This document shows positions 31,588 to 43,067 of a stretch of DNA of 64,000 nucleotides, one piece after another. The position numbers were made by a program, and so were the translations under genes. The notes under the pieces are model-generated. The model ran no database searches and was not told the DNA's origin. It saw only the letters and a list, made by a program, of their open reading frames with translations. Source of the stretch: Apiotrichum sp. Y4204 (lineage: Eukaryota > Basidiomycota > Tremellomycetes > Trichosporonales > Trichosporonaceae); NCBI GenBank assembly GCA_025531455.1, contig JAMYHL010000022.1:1-64000 (forward strand), in the 5' to 3' direction. How positions within the stretch are numbered: the stretch's first letter is position 1; every line of letters starts with the position of its first letter.

Positions 31588-33096
31588 CTAGACGCGGTAG
31601 ATGCGGATGAGGCGTTGTCTGCACGTTAGTCATGGCGAGCTGGAACGTCGGTCGTAATATTAACTCACGGGGTGACAATGCGCGTGCGGCAGAGAGGACA
31701 CTCTTTTGTTGTCGCCATGATGAGGTCCGAACATTCTGTCATCAGTTGGTCAACAGAAATCAGTACCCACGTTGGCACATGGCCAGATGGCCGCAATCGA
31801 CGACCGCGAGCGTCGCCTCGCTGTCCTGACACACGACGCAGAGTCCGCGATCCGTATCCGGCGCAGGACCAGTCGGCGGGTGGCGCTCTTCAGCAGGGGG
31901 CGGAGACGCCGCCTCTGGAGACGGACTCGCAATGTCCGGAATAGGCTCGGGTAGTGCTTCGCCGCGCGACGCCGCCAGTGCCGCTGCGACCTCGGCGGCC
32001 TCGCGCTCCTCCGCGATCCGCTGCCGTTCTAACTGCCGCCGCTCGTGCTCCACCAGCTCATGTACGCGGTCGATGAGCTCGTTCTTCTCCAGCACCTGCT
32101 TGAAATCCACGCGCACATGGTTGTCGTACAAGACGGCCTTGAGCGTGCCGATCGAGAGGGAGGAGAGGTAGGATTTCGGGAGGGGCACGAGGCTGAGGAT
32201 CGTGGGGACTGGCGGCGGGGGGTTGCGGGGTGCCTGCGGCGGGGGGCGTGGTTGAGACGGCGCGGGTCTCGGAGCGGGCTGCGCGCGGGGCTGGGTGCGG
32301 GGCTGCGGCCGGGGTGCCTGCTGTTGTGGCTGTGGTTGTGCCCGCGGGGGCGGAGGGCGCGTGGGAGCTGTTCGCGGCGCGTAGGGATTCCGCGGCGGCG
32401 GCGGCGGCTGGCGCGGCGTGTGCCCTGGTACCGGTCCGGGAATGCGTCCCTGCCGCGGTACGCTCTTGCGGCGGTAGTAGCTCTCGTGCTCGGGGAGGAG
32501 ACACCCCGTTGCGGGACTGCGCGCAGCGAGGGCAGCCTGCACAATGTCTTCCTTCTCCATCACGCCAACGACCTTGATATCATACGCGGTGAGATACTCC
32601 TTGAGCCGTTTCAGCGGCAGGGTGCGGAGCGTCGCGGGCGGCGCGGCCGTGACTGCCGTCAGCGCTGTACATTTATGGCTCCCGTAGTACCCACCCTGCA
32701 GCATGCCCAGACAGTGCCGACACACCGGCTCGACATCGTACCCCGGCGCGAGCTGCTGCGGGCCAAGGAGTACATCGCGGATATCCGTGAGTGGGCCTGC
32801 ATTGTGCCTTGCCTGCCCCGCGCGCCGGGGCATGAGTGCGTGTCCTTCGTCGATACACGAGGAGCAGTACTCGTACCCGCAGTGCCCGCATGCCTTGCTC
32901 CGCCGCCAGAGGGGGTTGAAGTCGCGTCCGCACTGTCTGCATGCTGATGTCAGCTGTGGTGGCCATCAAAGGGCAGCCGAGCTGTACGGAGACATACCTG
33001 AGGACTCGACGAGGGGAGGGGGACCAGATACTGCTGTCAGCGCCGACCAGAGGACGACGTACGGATCGGCATGCCCCGCTGTGGGGCGGCAGCCAT
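31588..33096 (-). CDS. FYVE-like / SAP / RING E3 ubiquitin ligase
   Basis: Six exons (431 aa; 445 if a stopless 42-nt intron near 32650-32690 is retained). An N-terminal FYVE-type zinc finger starts at Ala-Cys-Arg-Gln-Cys-Gly-Arg-Asp-Phe and continues through Arg-Arg-Ser-Lys-Ala-Cys-Gly-His-Cys-Gly, Tyr-Cys-Ser-Ser-Cys and Cys-Arg-His-Cys. A SAP-like helical pair (Leu-Lys-Arg-Leu-Lys-Glu-Tyr-Leu) is next. A Pro/Arg/Gln-rich linker of about 100 residues separates it from a second SAP-like pair. A C-terminal C3HC4 RING completes the protein: Cys-Val-Val-Cys, Cys-Gly-His-Leu-Ala-Met-Cys, Cys-Pro-Leu-Cys. The last residues are Arg-Leu-Ile-Arg-Ile-Tyr-Arg-Val. The order resembles animal CARP/rififylin ligases and suggests an endosomal ubiquitin ligase. 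The RING is split by an intron between its metal ligands. Confidence 0.85.
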
Positions 33097-33703
33097 TCTG
33101 TGAGTGAGTGAGTGGCGGGGTAGTCAGCTCCGGGAGGGTGACTGGTGGTGAGCGAGGGGGAGAGGATGGTGAGCCAGAGAGAGATTCTGATACAGAATCG
33201 GAAGAGAGAGAATGGAGGATGGAAACGATGACAAGTTGTTGTTGATGACTCTGTTATGATGGTAGCTTCTGGAAGCTGCAAGCCCGAAAGGAGTGCCATC
33301 AATCACTTTACGGTATGTGCGAGTCCTCCCCTTCCGAGCGCCGAGCGATCGACACTCCGTACACTCCGTCTCCGCGGAATGCACTGCCCGCCCTCACCCT
33401 GCCGTCGCCCGACGGCCATCGATCGGGCATGGGCATCGCCATCGCTCGCGTCGCCCGCATCATCGCCGCGGCGGGGCAGTGCGGGGCCCGGTGGGCGGCG
33501 GTGGGTGGCGATTGTGGATAAAATGGAGAATAGCACGCGGACAGAGGGTGGCAGAGGCGTGAGCCTCACGTGATGCTGATTCTGTGCTTGTCCTCATCAC
33601 GATCAATGACGCGCAACGGCCACCGACGAGAACGAAGCATGCAGCTCAAAGCACAAAGCACAGCGACAAGCCTCTCCAACGCCCAGCTCACCACCCATTC
33701 ACG
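33097..33703. other. divergent promoter of the FYVE/RING and VPS38-like genes
   Basis: No gene was recognised. It is bounded by divergent start codons. Confidence 0.5.
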
Positions 33704-36204
33704 ATGGCCACCGACCAGCTGGAGACCCCGGACCAGCCGGCGGCGCCGGGCACGGTACGTCTACTGGCATCGCAGCACTAACCGCAGCGCATCCGGCACA
33801 TCACTGGCGTGGGGATCCACGAGCTGACGACCGTGCCGCCCGCGGCGCTGCTGACCAGCAGCTCGGGCATGCCGGGCAGCCCGCGCGCGCGGCGGACAAG
33901 CCATGCGGGGCTCGACGTGCCGCTCGTAACGCGCGCGCGGGCACCGACTCTCGCGGGAGAAGGGCTGCATCCCCCCATATCCCCGTCGCTGCCGACTCCC
34001 ACCCCGGTCGCGGCGGAACGCCCGCTCGCGCGGTGCTTTGTGACACTCTCGATCCCAGACCAAGTGCCGAACACAAACGCGAAAACGAACTCGAACTCGA
34101 ATACAAACACGCCGCCCCAGTCTCCGAAGGGATCGCCTCCCCCCGCGTCTCCGGGACGCACGCCGCGCACGCGCACCACCTCCCTGCCCCCGAAACCTAC
34201 CCCGCGGAGCAGCGTCGGCAGCCTGCGCGCCGTCTCCCCGTCCCCGACCTCTCCGACATTCCCCGGCCCCAGCTCACCCACTGCGCCATCCACTCTCCGC
34301 CGTTCGCAGCTGAACGGCACCGCGACGAAACGTCCTGTTCCCGTGCGGAGATCGACGCTGGGGATACACCGCGCCGCGAGCGACGCAGGCGGCGCGCGGG
34401 CTCCCGCCTCCCCCGTCCCGTTCTTCTTCTCGCCCGTTCATCCGCCCTCCACCCACCCGCGCTGGGCGTACCTCGAACCCGGGGACTTTGCGCCATGGCT
34501 CTCTGTTCCCGAGGGCGCGGGGACGTGCGTGAACGTCGCGGTATGGGTCGAGGATACGAAAGGGGGCAGATCGCGCTGGCGCCGCCTCCCAGACGTCGGC
34601 GGGGTAGTCGACCTGTCCCGCCTCAGGCCCATTCCTCCGGACGCAGCGCTTCCGCCCAACACGCTGCAGTGGACGCTCGCAACACACCCAAAGAGCGTGT
34701 TCTACCTCCCCCCGTCAGGAGATGCGAAACCCGAGAGCGACTCGGTCAACCGCGCCGTGGAGCGGAGTCTGCGCGAGACGCGGATGAAAAAAGGCGCGAG
34801 CGTCGGCGCGCTGCACCAGCTTGTGAACATCCAGTCCGTGATTGCCGATACGCGACGGAGCATCGACGAGGTACAGCGAAGAATAGACGCATTAATCGCT
34901 GGGGATGGGGATCGGGCCGTTTGTCGCCGCGACGTCAGCGAGCGAGCACTGAGGGTCCACTGGGTGCGGGACCGTGTCGCCGAGGTTGAGCGCGATATCG
35001 AGGAGGGCAAAGCGAAGATTACCCTTCAGCGCGGACGGCTCGCGGCGCGCCGTGCTCTCCTCGCCGCGGCGCAGGAGCGCGAGGAGGCCAACCGGTCCCA
35101 GGCGCTGGAACTCTCTGACCAGATCGCGCGGGTGGAGTGAGTACTGGCAATCCCACCCTGTGTCCCACACCTTTACTAACATCAGGTCGGAACGCACCGC
35201 GCTCCTCCCCCAGATCCACAGGCTGCGCGCAGCGCACGCGCAGACCCTCGACGCAATCTTCCCCATTTCTCCCATTTCCCCCCCAGACCTGCTGTACAGC
35301 ATCCTCGGCGTGCCCCTCCCGATTCCGCTCGGCCCAAAGGACCCAGCCCCGCCACTTTCCCTCCCCCCGGCACTCACGCCCGACGGCTGCCCGCGCGTCG
35401 ACGAGCGTACCACCGCCGCAGCACTCGGGTACGCTGCTGCCGTCGTACACCTCATCTCGGGGCTCGGCGGGCCCGCCGCCGGCCTAGCCTACCCCGTCAC
35501 CTATGCAGGGAGCAAGAGCCACGTGCGCGACGTCGTGAGCGTCATGCAGGGTCCGCGCTCCTTTCCCCTCTATGCGCGCGGCGTCGAGCGGTACCGGTAC
35601 GAGTACGCGGTGTTCCTGTTGAACAAGGACATAGAGATGGTGAGTGCAAACTAAAAGTTTGTACTAACCGCAGCTCATGCTCGAGGCGGACATCCGCATG
35701 CTCGACCTGCGGCACACGCTCCCAAACCTCAAGTCCCTGCTGCTCACTCTCTCCTCGTCTGATTTGCCGCCACCGGGACCAGTGTCCGGTCCGGGGTGGG
35801 CGAGCGGCGCGGCGTCCTCGGCCTCGTCGCGCAAACCGTCGTCGTCCTCGGCGTTCCCCCGCCACGCAAGCAATACTACCCTCAACCTCAACCCACAGCC
35901 GGGTATCGGGCCATCGCCCCTCGCGTCAAGCCACAGCGTGAGTCTCGCAAGCGCGTCGATCCACTCCATCTGCCCGACAAACGAGGACGCGAGCCGGAAT
36001 GCCAGCACGGCAGTCTCACCCCTGCCGTGGCGCGAGGGACACAAGGAGCTGGATAAGCGCGAGAAGGCACGCGAGAAAGGGCACGACGAGCCGGTCATAC
36101 GTGTCACTGCCGTCGGCGATGGAGGAGATGGAGCCGGCAGCGATGGCGATGGCGAGTCGGACGGCACGGAGACGGCAGACGACCGGGGTATACCAGCAAA
36201 GTAG
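33704..36204 (+). CDS. VPS38: VPS38/UVRAG-like subunit of PI3-kinase complex II
   Basis: Four exons give about 790 aa. Exon 1 (33704-33754) encodes 17 residues. The next exon begins Arg-Ile-Arg-His-Ile-Thr-Gly-Val, the usual start of the UVRAG/Vps38 N-terminal region, followed by a long Pro/Ser-rich insert. A C2-like segment (about residues 230-330) and a long coiled coil (about 350-470, with Arg-Arg-Ser-Ile-Asp-Glu-Val-Gln-Arg-Arg-Ile-Asp) come next. The conserved BARA-like C-terminal domain holds Phe-Pro-Leu-Tyr-Ala-Arg-Gly-Val-Glu-Arg-Tyr-x-Tyr-Glu-Tyr and Val-Phe-Leu-Leu-Asn-Lys-Asp-Ile-Glu-Met, then Leu-Arg-His-Thr-Leu-Pro-Asn-Leu-Lys. These are diagnostic for the family. It should act with Vps34, Vps15 and Atg6 on endosomes. 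Atg14 is the main alternative, but the Asn-Lys-Asp-Ile-Glu block favours Vps38. Confidence 0.85.
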
Positions 36205-36249
36205 AGCGATGAATTACATTACATTACAGAGCACCTCGGGCTACCTGCC

Positions 36250-37129
36250 TCACACGTCGCGCCGCGGCGTCCCCGCGCGGAAATACTTATCCCGCATCTC
36301 GGCCTCCTCCTCAACTTCGCCCGCCAGCCCGCGGCCCTTGGCCCAGTGGGTGCGTTCCCTCTCGCTCCCGACGAGCGGAATCGCCTCGAGCTCCTTGATC
36401 AGCTCGGCGCGCGGGTCCACCGGCTTGTCCACCTCGCGGCCTGTCCGCGGCGCGCCCTTATCGCCGACCGACACCTCCTCGATAAACGTGCCCCCGCCCG
36501 GGGCGGCCGGCTCGGCCGCCGCGCGCGCCGCAGCATAGTGTGCCCCGAGAGCCGAGCGGATCTGGGAGCGCGTATAGAGAAAGGAGAGGCTCGTGGACCC
36601 CACTGCTGTCAGCCATACTCATTGATACTCTGCGTACGGAGAAAGGTGAGGACGACGCCGTTCCCCGAGACTTTGAACCGCCGCGCGATATATGCTGCTG
36701 TCAGAAAACGACGCAAGTGCTCGGCGCTGCGCGCGCTGCGTAGCGCGTGCTGCGTACCCATAATACCACCACCTGCAAAGCCGAGATACATGCCCTGCTG
36801 GGTTGCGCGGCGGTTGAGGCGCTTCAGGTCCTCGCGGTCCTTTATGGGAGATTCGGGGAGGGAGGGGCCCGACGGCGCGGCGTCGTGCAGGTCTGCAGTC
36901 AGTGAGTGGGGCTCGGGAGCTGGAGCTGGAGAGCAAACTGGAAGCATTTCTACTCCCACTTTCCGTCCTCCCTCCTTCGCTTTGCGGCTTTGCAATCTTG
37001 CGACCTTGCGGACTCACCATCGCCCCTCGCAGGGGCCACGGCGTCCGCCGCGTCCCGCAGGTCATTCTGCGCCGAGAGACTCGGTGTCTCTCCTTCTGCC
37101 GGTTGAGCTGGTGTCGACCAGGGTGCCAT
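36250..37129 (-). CDS. small membrane-associated protein of unknown function
   Basis: Four exons joined through introns with good CTGAC branch sites give about 210-220 aa. The N-terminus is acidic and Ala/Pro-rich (MAPWSTPAQPAEGE...). The middle holds a conserved-looking block: Pro-Ile-Lys-Asp-Arg-Glu-Asp-Leu-Lys-Arg-Leu, then Ala-Thr-Gln-Gln-Gly-Met-Tyr-Leu-Gly-Phe-Ala. A hydrophobic or amphipathic segment around Ala-Tyr-Ile-Ala-Arg-Arg-Phe-Lys-Val and Thr-Phe-Leu follows, and then a helical C-terminus with Thr-Arg-Ser-Gln-Ile. I do not recognise the family; the pattern suggests a small organelle membrane protein. It is convergent with the VPS38-like gene, with 45 bases between stop codons. 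Confidence 0.7.
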
Positions 37130-39267
37130 CGTCCGAGTTGGTCGTGCAGTTGTGCTGAAGAATGGAGAAGAGTGTGGGTGTATGTGGTTGTGCATGTGCA
37201 TGTGTTGTCAGCACGCAGTACGGCGATTGAACCTCGTTCTCTTCCTCCCTCGTTGCCGTCGTCCGGGTCGGAGGTTCGGAGTAGTCCACGAGCGGTGACG
37301 TCGTGATTCCGAAGAATGGAGAGAACCCCCCAGGAAATAGAGTAATGAAACCCCCAGGAAGTACCCATCGATATCGGGTAACACAAACCGCGGGCCGTCC
37401 ACTGCCCACTCCGTTCCCCGACTCCGTTCTCGTTGTCCGTTTTTCCGGCCCGCATCCTGCTTGCTTCCGAGCTTCTTCCTTTTTGGGCCCATCGGGGCCC
37501 TGGACATTGCAGAATTGAGTAATGATAGGGAGCGGGGGAATGGGGGAGGATACCCAGGGTGAGAGACAGGGGGGTGGTCACAATGTTACTTTCTACTGCA
37601 TCTGGTCGTCGGGCGCCACGAAGAACGCCACTTATACCTGTACGAGCTGCCTGCTGTGCATATACAATAGCAGCGAGATATCCAGTGTCCCGTGGCTTTT
37701 GTGGTACAAGGAGTGGTTCGAGTACAGCGGAGTGAGTGCGGAAATGGCGAGCACGCGGTGCGAGGTAGTGAGCGGAGAAGAGATCGAAGAAAGCGTTTGA
37801 GCGGCGTGCCTGTCGTCTCAGCTCGATAGGCTCCATCCTAGCCTCCCATCGCCATGCAACATGGGTACCTCATACCTAAGCATCCAAGCATGATCCAGTA
37901 CGGCCAGCAGTACTCCATCGGTTTTGCATCCTCATTGTCGCATCGTGCAATGCTCACATCTCCTCTGCTCCAAGCTCGATTCCCCTCCCCCCTGCCAGCC
38001 ACCGCACGAGGGCGTTGGGCGCGAACGATCCATTGATGCAATGATCCCACAACCGGTCATGTCATTACGCTTTTGCGCGTGCCTGTTTACCATACATCCC
38101 ATATCCCATACCGGCAGTGGGCCGTCTCTTCGGGTCCTGAAGCCCCCGAGGGACCGCGAGGTATGATGATACTTTCCATTTCTGGACCGGCGGCGAGGAC
38201 GTCGTTAGGGACAGCGAGCGAGCGAGGGGGCATCCTGAGCTGCGAGCTGTGGTGGAGAACGAGACCAGGGAGGGGCCAAGGGAATGACGACGCTGCACAA
38301 AGAGTACGACGCTGCCCTGTTCCCTCCCGTTCCACCTCGAGACTAGAGTTTACACTTTGTGAATGTGTGTTGAGAGAGATCCTTTCTCTCGCTCCGGTCT
38401 CAGAGTCTTACAAGAAAAGAATGCAAGAAAGGCTGCAGGGAGCTGGAATCAAGAAAGAGATTCCATTCCATTGGGTGCAAGGGTGTTTGGTGGCGAGCAG
38501 AGAGCATCCGTGCGCATGGCATAAAGAGCGCGAGTAAAAAGTGAGGAGCAATTGATGCAAAGTGAGAGAGTGCGCAGCGAAGAGCCAGCCATCAGAGAGA
38601 GTGAGCACGGGCATCGGGCATCTCTGCCTTTTTTCCACCATTGCTCGTCATCGTCATCGCCACCACCGGCGTCCACTCACTTCCACATTGAGGAACTGTG
38701 TCTGAGCGTTTTCCAGGGAGAGAGAGACAGTAGTGGAGTGGAGAAAGCACAGCACATAAGATCATAGGACTCATGTCTGTTTATGGTACTTTGTAATCAT
38801 CTCTCGTTGTGGTATCAGAGACAGAAAGAGAGAGAGTAAAACGCTCGAAGGAGTAGTTTGTGTTCCTCGCTGTCCCTTGTGCTCCCTCGCTCTCCTCGGC
38901 CGTCGTCAAGACCGGAAACGTCGATTGTCACAGCTCTGGGGGTGACCAGTCACTCTCTTTTCTCCAGTTGCTCCGGTGCTCACGGCACCCGGGAATGCAG
39001 CAACAGCGCACCTCCATTATACCGCATCCTCCCCATAACCCCCCACTCTCTCTCTTCTCATCTCTTCTCCTCTCTTCATCACCACCACCAACGACGAGCT
39101 CCACTCTTCTCCACCCATCCATCCATCCACCCATCTAGATCTCTCCTTCTCTCGTCCTCTCTCCCTTCCATTTCCATTCCATCCACACCCAAACAAGGCA
39201 CACCCACATCATCACCATCATTATCCATCCGCCTTCCCCCGCCGTCTACGGACACCCCACCGACACC
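37130..39267. other. long intergenic region with CT-rich leader
   Basis: No gene could be supported in this 2.1-kb stretch, although a 1.2-kb open frame overlaps 36619-37836 on the minus strand. From about 39030 to 39260 the plus strand is CT/CCA-rich, typical of a 5' leader for the gene at 39268. Confidence 0.45.
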
Positions 39268-40861
39268 ATGTCGTCCACGCGCATCGCCCTCAATGCCCGC
39301 TTCACCGTCGTCACCCCGCACCCCACCGTGCGCGGCAAGTACATGGTCGTAACGTGAGTAGCCAACGCGTGCAAAGGGTGTGGTTGTAGGATCGCAGGAA
39401 TGTCCCAGTCCCGCACATTGCATGGCGTCGATTGCGGTTCCCGGGAGTGCACACTCCACCTCCAGCGCGCGGGGCCATGCATGCCATCATTCCCTGAGAC
39501 CGACATGTCGCCCCCGGAGGATAGCGAGGGAGGTGGTGATGTTATCCAGCGACGGTGCGAGGATGCAGCAGAGTTGCGCCAGTGCACTTAAGCGCTGGTT
39601 AGTGCCGAGCTTCCATCCCACCTTGAATGGCGTTTGTCGCTGTCTCACCTTGTTCCATGTTCCATGTTCCAGATGGCGCGTACATTGCATTCCTGTCCGT
39701 CCACACAGCGCAGGACGCTGTGGACGCGTGCACGCATGGCTCGTCTCGTCTGACTCATAACTCACCCCTCCCAGCTCGGAGCGCCCCTGCGCAGGCTGCA
39801 CGCACGGTTCGACAATGTGCGCGTATGTTCTCTCCCCACTCGGCCAGCACATCTTCAAGGCATCGAAATGCACCCATTGCGCAGCGACTGGTACGCGCTG
39901 CGGACAGGCAGGCGCACTGTACCGCTTCAACAAGAAGATGACAGAGGGACACCTCATCGACCCCCGCACCTCGTCAGACAGCGAGGATGCGCGCCACCAC
40001 GGCGGCGGCGACTCGTCTTCCTCGCCGTCCACCTCGTCTGAACCCGAGTCGTCTGAGCTCGACTCTGGCAACGAAGCCAGCGTCGAGGACGGCCTCCCGT
40101 CGAGCGCAAACACGAGCGCAGAGGCCGCCCACGGATCGATGGGATCGGCCCACACCCAAACATCACACGCACAGTCCCACCCAAGCCCTAGTCCCTCTCC
40201 GCACACATCTCAGGAGCGCCAGGAGCGCGAGCGCCGTCGCACATCGGCACCTACGCCCGCCTCACGCGCACCGGGCCGCACTACGCCACCCCCTCCCCCG
40301 CTGCGTCTTGACAAGGCACGCCCGCACTCGCACCCCCAAGGCCCGGACAGCCGTCTCCTCCGCCCAGAATCCCCTGGTAAGAGCGTGCGCTTCGCGCTGC
40401 CCCCTTCGCCGCCCCTGTCCAACACCTCACCTACAGCCGCAACCGGCGAGCACGGGCGCGCCCAAGGACACGGAAATGGCGCAGGCGGATCTCACGAAAA
40501 GGGAGAGCACGTGCATGTTGAGCATGAGCACGACGACGAACACGGACAGGAGGAACAAGCCGCGGCTGACGCCGGAACGTCACCGAGCCGCCCGGCCATG
40601 GTGTCCACCGACGAGGCCAAGCTGCGTGGTATCCTCCACAAGCTGGCGACGCTCGAGGTGCGCCTCGGATGCCTGGAGGGGGTGAACGCTGAGCTGCGCC
40701 GCGAGAACCGCCAGCTGCAGCGCAAGAACGCGACGCTCAAGGGCACAATGGCCGTCCTGCGCACCTCGCAGAAAACAAGCACGGATGCGCTCGCCCGCGC
40801 ACTCAAGCTCGTCGACGACGTGGAGAAGGATCGTCGCCGGCTCCTCGATGAACTCAAGTAG
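39268..40861 (+). CDS. Zn2Cys6-pattern protein with C-terminal coiled coil
   Basis: Exon 1 39268-39353 and exon 2 39775-40861 join in phase 2 to 390 aa. Just after the junction the cysteines are spaced CX2CX6CX16CX2CX6C, the pattern of the fungal binuclear zinc cluster, although the usual Lys/Arg-rich first loop is replaced by Thr-His-Gly-Ser-Thr-Met. A Ser/Glu-rich and Pro/Ser-rich middle (residues about 80-260) is probably disordered and includes His/Glu-rich stretches. The last 90 residues form a good coiled coil (Leu-Arg-Arg-Glu-Asn-Arg-Gln-Leu-Gln-Arg-Lys-Asn). It may be a DNA-binding regulator that dimerises through the C-terminus, but a structural zinc-binding protein is equally possible. 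The intron of 421 nt is long for this window. Confidence 0.75.
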
Positions 40862-41910
40862 TGGAGCTGGAGCAAAAAATGAGAGCCGAGTCGGTCACGG
40901 AGCTGGAGACGCCAGGGGAGACTACCGACAACGACGTGACGCAGTAACCCCGTTACGCTACTGTTACTGCGCATTGTGTATTGCAGCGATCATACCATTG
41001 GAGCCAGAGCGATACCAGCCTAGAGCTTACGACTATTACGACGATACGATCCCCCGTATCCCCGTTCCTCCCACCCCTTGCGCATACCTACCCCACCGAT
41101 AAGATGTCAGCGAGCCGGCCTCAGCACTCAGTTCGTGTGTTGGTGGAGAGACGTCGTTGACAGCAGTTACCATTTCTTGCCGGTCACAAATCATACTCGT
41201 ACCCACTTGGCACCGAGGTGACGGAGTCGCCACCTGCCACCGACTGGGACCTGGGCCTAGATCCCGTCCAGCCACCACCCAAATCAAAACCCAATCTAAC
41301 AGCCTGCCACCATACCAGCCAAAGCTACCATCCCGTCTGCCTGTTGCCCGCCACTTCCGGGTCTGCCGCTGTGCCTACGTTGTCAATATTATTCCACTAT
41401 CCGCTAGCTACCGCGTAATGCAGTTGTGATATAGTACAAAGCCGGGACAAGTGTTTCATGTTTCATTGATGGGTTCTGATGGTTCTGATGACACATACGA
41501 GAAGCTCGTCGACGCTCATTCCACATCACGTACTTCGCGTCGCGTCGTGTCGCGTCCGAGGAGCGCGAGGTGGAGCAGTCGGCGTTCCGGGGCGCATACT
41601 ACATTCGCGCTTCGCGCCGCGCATACTCCATTCGCGCTTTGCGCCGCACTGGCCGGCTCCTCGCCCTCCTTTCGCACTCGCCGCCGTTGCCTCCTTGCTC
41701 ACGCCTCTCACTCACACTGACAACTGATGGGCTGACAGGGGATATAACCCAGCGCTGGCCAACGAACAAGACCATCCAGCAGTCACCTAAGCTCCACACT
41801 ATCAACACCACCCTCGCCTTTATCAGACTGCGTGTGCGTCCCCTCCATCCGACGCTAACCCCAGCTAAGCCTCTGCAAACCAGCACGCGCTCTCACCTCC
41901 AACGCCAGTG
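40862..41910. other. intergenic
   Basis: No gene could be supported. It contains a 27-bp imperfect tandem duplication at 41592-41645. Confidence 0.5.
41592..41645. repeat. 27-bp imperfect tandem duplication
   Basis: Two adjacent units starting GCGCATACT and ending TTCGCGCTTCGCGCC / TTCGCGCTTTGCGCC, differing at two positions. Confidence 0.85.
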
Positions 41911-42504
41911 ATGAGGCAACCACCACCGCGGATCATCATCACGTCCCCGACGCCGGAGAAGAGCCCGAGGACCAAACCGCCCAAACCGGCCAAGTCACTC
42001 CAGTCGCCGCGGTCGCCCCAGACACCCCAGTCGCCCCAGTCCGAGAATCCCTCTCCGCAGTCCTCCGGGCGGTCGGTTTCGTCTGGCATCAGTAAACTCC
42101 GCCGAAGCTTCAGTTTCGGCTCGCTCAATAAGTGGTTTGCACGCCCAGACACCGACAGCAGGGACACCCCGGCAGCGAGCCCCCCGCCTCCGCGCAGTTC
42201 TTCTACGGAGCCAGCGACCCCGCCTCTGCACAGCACGTCCACCCCGTACTCGAGCTCCTCTACCTCTCACTCTCCCTCACCGCCTAGCCCATGCCCATCT
42301 CCCCACTTCCCGCAGGGAACGCACCACCCCATCGCGACGGCCCCGATCCTCCGCCTCTCGTCGCGGACCCGCCGCCGCCGACCCAGCCTTGCGGACATGT
42401 TCGTGCCCCAGCGCGTGGCGCATCGCCAGCTCGGGCTCGGCGGCGTACTGGAGGATTTGCCGCTTGAAAAGAGGGGGGATGGGCAGGGTGGGGTGCGTGA
42501 GTGA
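41911..42504 (+). CDS. Ser/Pro-rich protein of unknown function
   Basis: A single open frame of 197 aa starting at ATG 41911 with third-position G/C bias. It is dominated by Ser and Pro: the N-terminal third has several Ser-Pro and Ser-Pro-Gln dipeptides typical of proline-directed kinase targets. A short basic aromatic patch (Lys-Leu-Arg-Arg-Ser-Phe-Ser-Phe-Gly-Ser) lies near residue 62, and a similar Arg-Arg-Arg-Arg-Pro-Ser-Leu patch near 155 is followed by a Met-Phe-Val-Pro-Gln segment. These patches look like possible basophilic kinase sites. No domain was recognised. It may be a lineage-specific regulatory protein; a chance open frame cannot be excluded. Confidence 0.5.
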   Translation: MRQPPPRIIITSPTPEKSPRTKPPKPAKSLQSPRSPQTPQSPQSENPSPQSSGRSVSSGISKLRRSFSFGSLNKWFARPDTDSRDTPAASPPPPRSSSTEPATPPLHSTSTPYSSSSTSHSPSPPSPCPSPHFPQGTHHPIATAPILRLSSRTRRRRPSLADMFVPQRVAHRQLGLGGVLEDLPLEKRGDGQGGVRE

Positions 42505-43067
42505 GTGTATTGAAGTAACGATAGACGATAGACGAGCGATATGCCATATGCCAAATGCGATACTAAACGATGCGAGACATGAATACAAACGCGCAAACAC
42601 CCCAATCCCACGGAGCCGGAGCTGGAGGTGGCTTTCACGGGCCGTGGTCGCGATGGAAAGAGAGAAGTCACGCCCGGCGGGCCGCCACCGCCGCCATCGT
42701 CGCCACCGTCACTGTCCGTGCGGTTGCCAGCGAGTGGCGAGTGTGACGTGCGAGTGTGAACGATTCTATCAAGTAGCGACCGGATCTCGTGTGCTCGTGT
42801 TTGTCTCGCGTCACATCGTGGGATCGCGAACATGATATAGCCTAGTCATCCAGCCGTTCTTGCTTCGTCCCTCCTCTGACAGTCTCACGACACTACGAGC
42901 ACTCTCACAACATCACCTCGACCCTTTCTACGTTTTCTAAACTTGGATCACGGCTCATCGTCTACTCCTTCAGATCATCTTCCCAGCTTATTCTCGAGGT
43001 GCACTTCTCGCATCTTTACCTCTCCCCTCACTCCCCCTCCCTCGCTTCTTACTCCATCGAGTTTAGA
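42505..43067. other. intergenic
   Basis: No gene was recognised. CT-rich on the plus strand after 42950, consistent with a leader for the next gene. Confidence 0.5.

Noticed and set aside
36619..37836. 405-codon minus-strand open frame overlapping the small unknown gene
   Set aside because: Runs through two introns of the better supported gene in another frame; its upstream 250 codons show weak codon bias and no homology that I recognise.
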